From positions 1-12,886 of the forward strand of contig JBDIAR010000101.1 of assembly GCA_039812545.1 (NCBI GenBank): 12,886 bases of DNA, read 5' to 3'. The notes beneath the pieces are model-generated. The model was not told the origin of the DNA. It searched no databases and saw nothing but the letters and a program-made list of their open reading frames with translations. A program made the translations under genes and the position numbers. Position 1 is the first letter of the stretch. Each line of letters starts with the position of its first letter. This DNA comes from JBDIAR01 sp039812545 (lineage in GTDB: Bacteria; Actinomycetota; Actinomycetes; Actinomycetales; Dermatophilaceae). This document shows positions 12,614 to 12,886 of this stretch, piece after piece.

Positions 12614-12886
12614 TCAGCGTTGTTCGGCGTTCCGTTCGGCCAGCGGTGCGGCCGTCCGTTCGGTCGTCGGTTCGCCCGTCGGTGGCTGAGACTGCGGGTG
12701 GTGGTCTGGCGCCACGATCACGTCGGTGCGAGCCGCCGTCCCGTCATCGGTCGGCACGGCATCGGTCGCCGGTGCGTGGCGGGCGGCGTCGGATGTCGAG
12801 TCGTCCGAGGTCGAGTCGTCGGATGTCGAGTCGACCGAGGCCGGGTCGTCCCAGGTGGGGACGTACCCCTGCGTGGCGCCTTCCGG
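12614..12886 (-). CDS. C-terminal end of an unidentified protein with an acidic, disordered tail (partial)
   Basis: A minus-strand frame is open from the window edge to TGA at 12614-12616, giving 90 residues. It begins PEGATQGYVPTWDDPASV, continues with serine/aspartate repeats (STSDDSTSDD), and ends in a Pro/Thr/Ala/Glu-rich stretch (GEPTTERTAAPLAERNAEQR). The acidic, repetitive composition is typical of a disordered tail. The opposite frame starting at ATG 12596 would be an implausible Arg/Val-rich product. The body of the gene lies outside the window, so no function can be given. In mycobacteria the gene after adnB is a cation channel, but nothing here shows that. It converges on adnB with a 19-base gap. 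Confidence 0.6.
   Translation of the reverse strand, partial: PEGATQGYVPTWDDPASVDSTSDDSTSDDSTSDAARHAPATDAVPTDDGTAARTDVIVAPDHHPQSQPPTGEPTTERTAAPLAERNAEQR
12788..12847 (-). repeat. 15-bp tandem repeat encoding the acidic DSTSD tail
   Basis: Four 15-bp units (12788-12802, 12803-12817, 12818-12832, 12833-12847) of the form GTCSGAKGTCGAGTC lie head to tail. The third equals the first and the fourth is diverged. A 30-bp period also appears, because 12788-12810 and 12818-12840 differ at one base. Like the helicase tail repeat, the unit is in frame. Confidence 0.8.

Noticed and set aside
12596..12886. Plus-strand frame beginning MERPADSALFG just after adnB
   Set aside because: The product becomes a monotonous Arg/Val/Gly string. 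The minus strand reads as a coherent acidic tail over the same bases.
1..12886. CRISPR array, tRNA or rRNA genes, insertion sequence
   Set aside because: No regular repeat-spacer pattern, no cloverleaf or rRNA-like sequence, and no transposase or terminal inverted repeats were found on reading both strands.

Overview
The window is a very GC-rich chromosomal segment (about 70% G+C by eye) from an actinobacterium. The evidence is third-position GC bias, frequent GTG starts, TANNNT promoters sitting 6-8 bases before start codons, and above all the gene set. An RhlE-like helicase, a MiaE-like ferritin protein, a TetR regulator, DUF3107, an alkyltransferase-like protein, AdnA and AdnB occur in the same neighbourhood in Mycobacterium tuberculosis (Rv3211 to Rv3201c, from memory). 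A member of the Micrococcales (Dermatophilaceae/Intrasporangiaceae type) seems likely, but the sequence alone does not prove it.

Layout. (1) 1-683: a HigB/HigA-type toxin-antitoxin pair of visibly lower GC. The toxin is broken near its 5' end by a perfect 22-bp tandem duplication; the antitoxin is intact. (2) 900-2447, minus: DEAD-box RNA helicase with a glycine/histidine/arginine-rich tail. (3) 2645-3355, plus: ferritin-like MiaE_2-type protein, followed by a strong hairpin terminator that also serves the convergent gene. (4) 3437-3706, minus: small three-helix GlsB/YeaQ-type membrane protein. (5) 3938-4162, minus: DUF3107. (6) 4252-4878, minus: TetR regulator. (7) 5013-12594, plus: a probable four-gene run of DinB-like protein, alkyltransferase-like (ATL) protein, AdnA and AdnB. 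AdnA and AdnB together form a double-strand-break-resecting helicase-nuclease. (8) 12614-12886, minus: the disordered acidic C-terminus of an unidentified protein that runs off the window. No intergenic gap exceeds about 235 bases.

How the genes work together. The right half is mainly DNA repair: ATL proteins flag O6-alkylguanine for nucleotide excision repair, and AdnAB processes broken ends for recombination. The left and middle hold RNA metabolism and stress genes with their own promoters.

The main unexpected signal is not a gene. The heptamer GTATGCC (or its complement GGCATAC) occurs 22 times in 12.9 kb, roughly 18 times more than base composition predicts by hand estimate. It lies on both strands, inside genes in several reading frames, between genes, and in the loop of a terminator. 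Within adnA and adnB it accounts for five of the six TAT tyrosine codons. This looks like a sequence kept for its own sake at the DNA level, such as an uptake, modification, chromosome-organising or recombination signal. I know of no described role for it.
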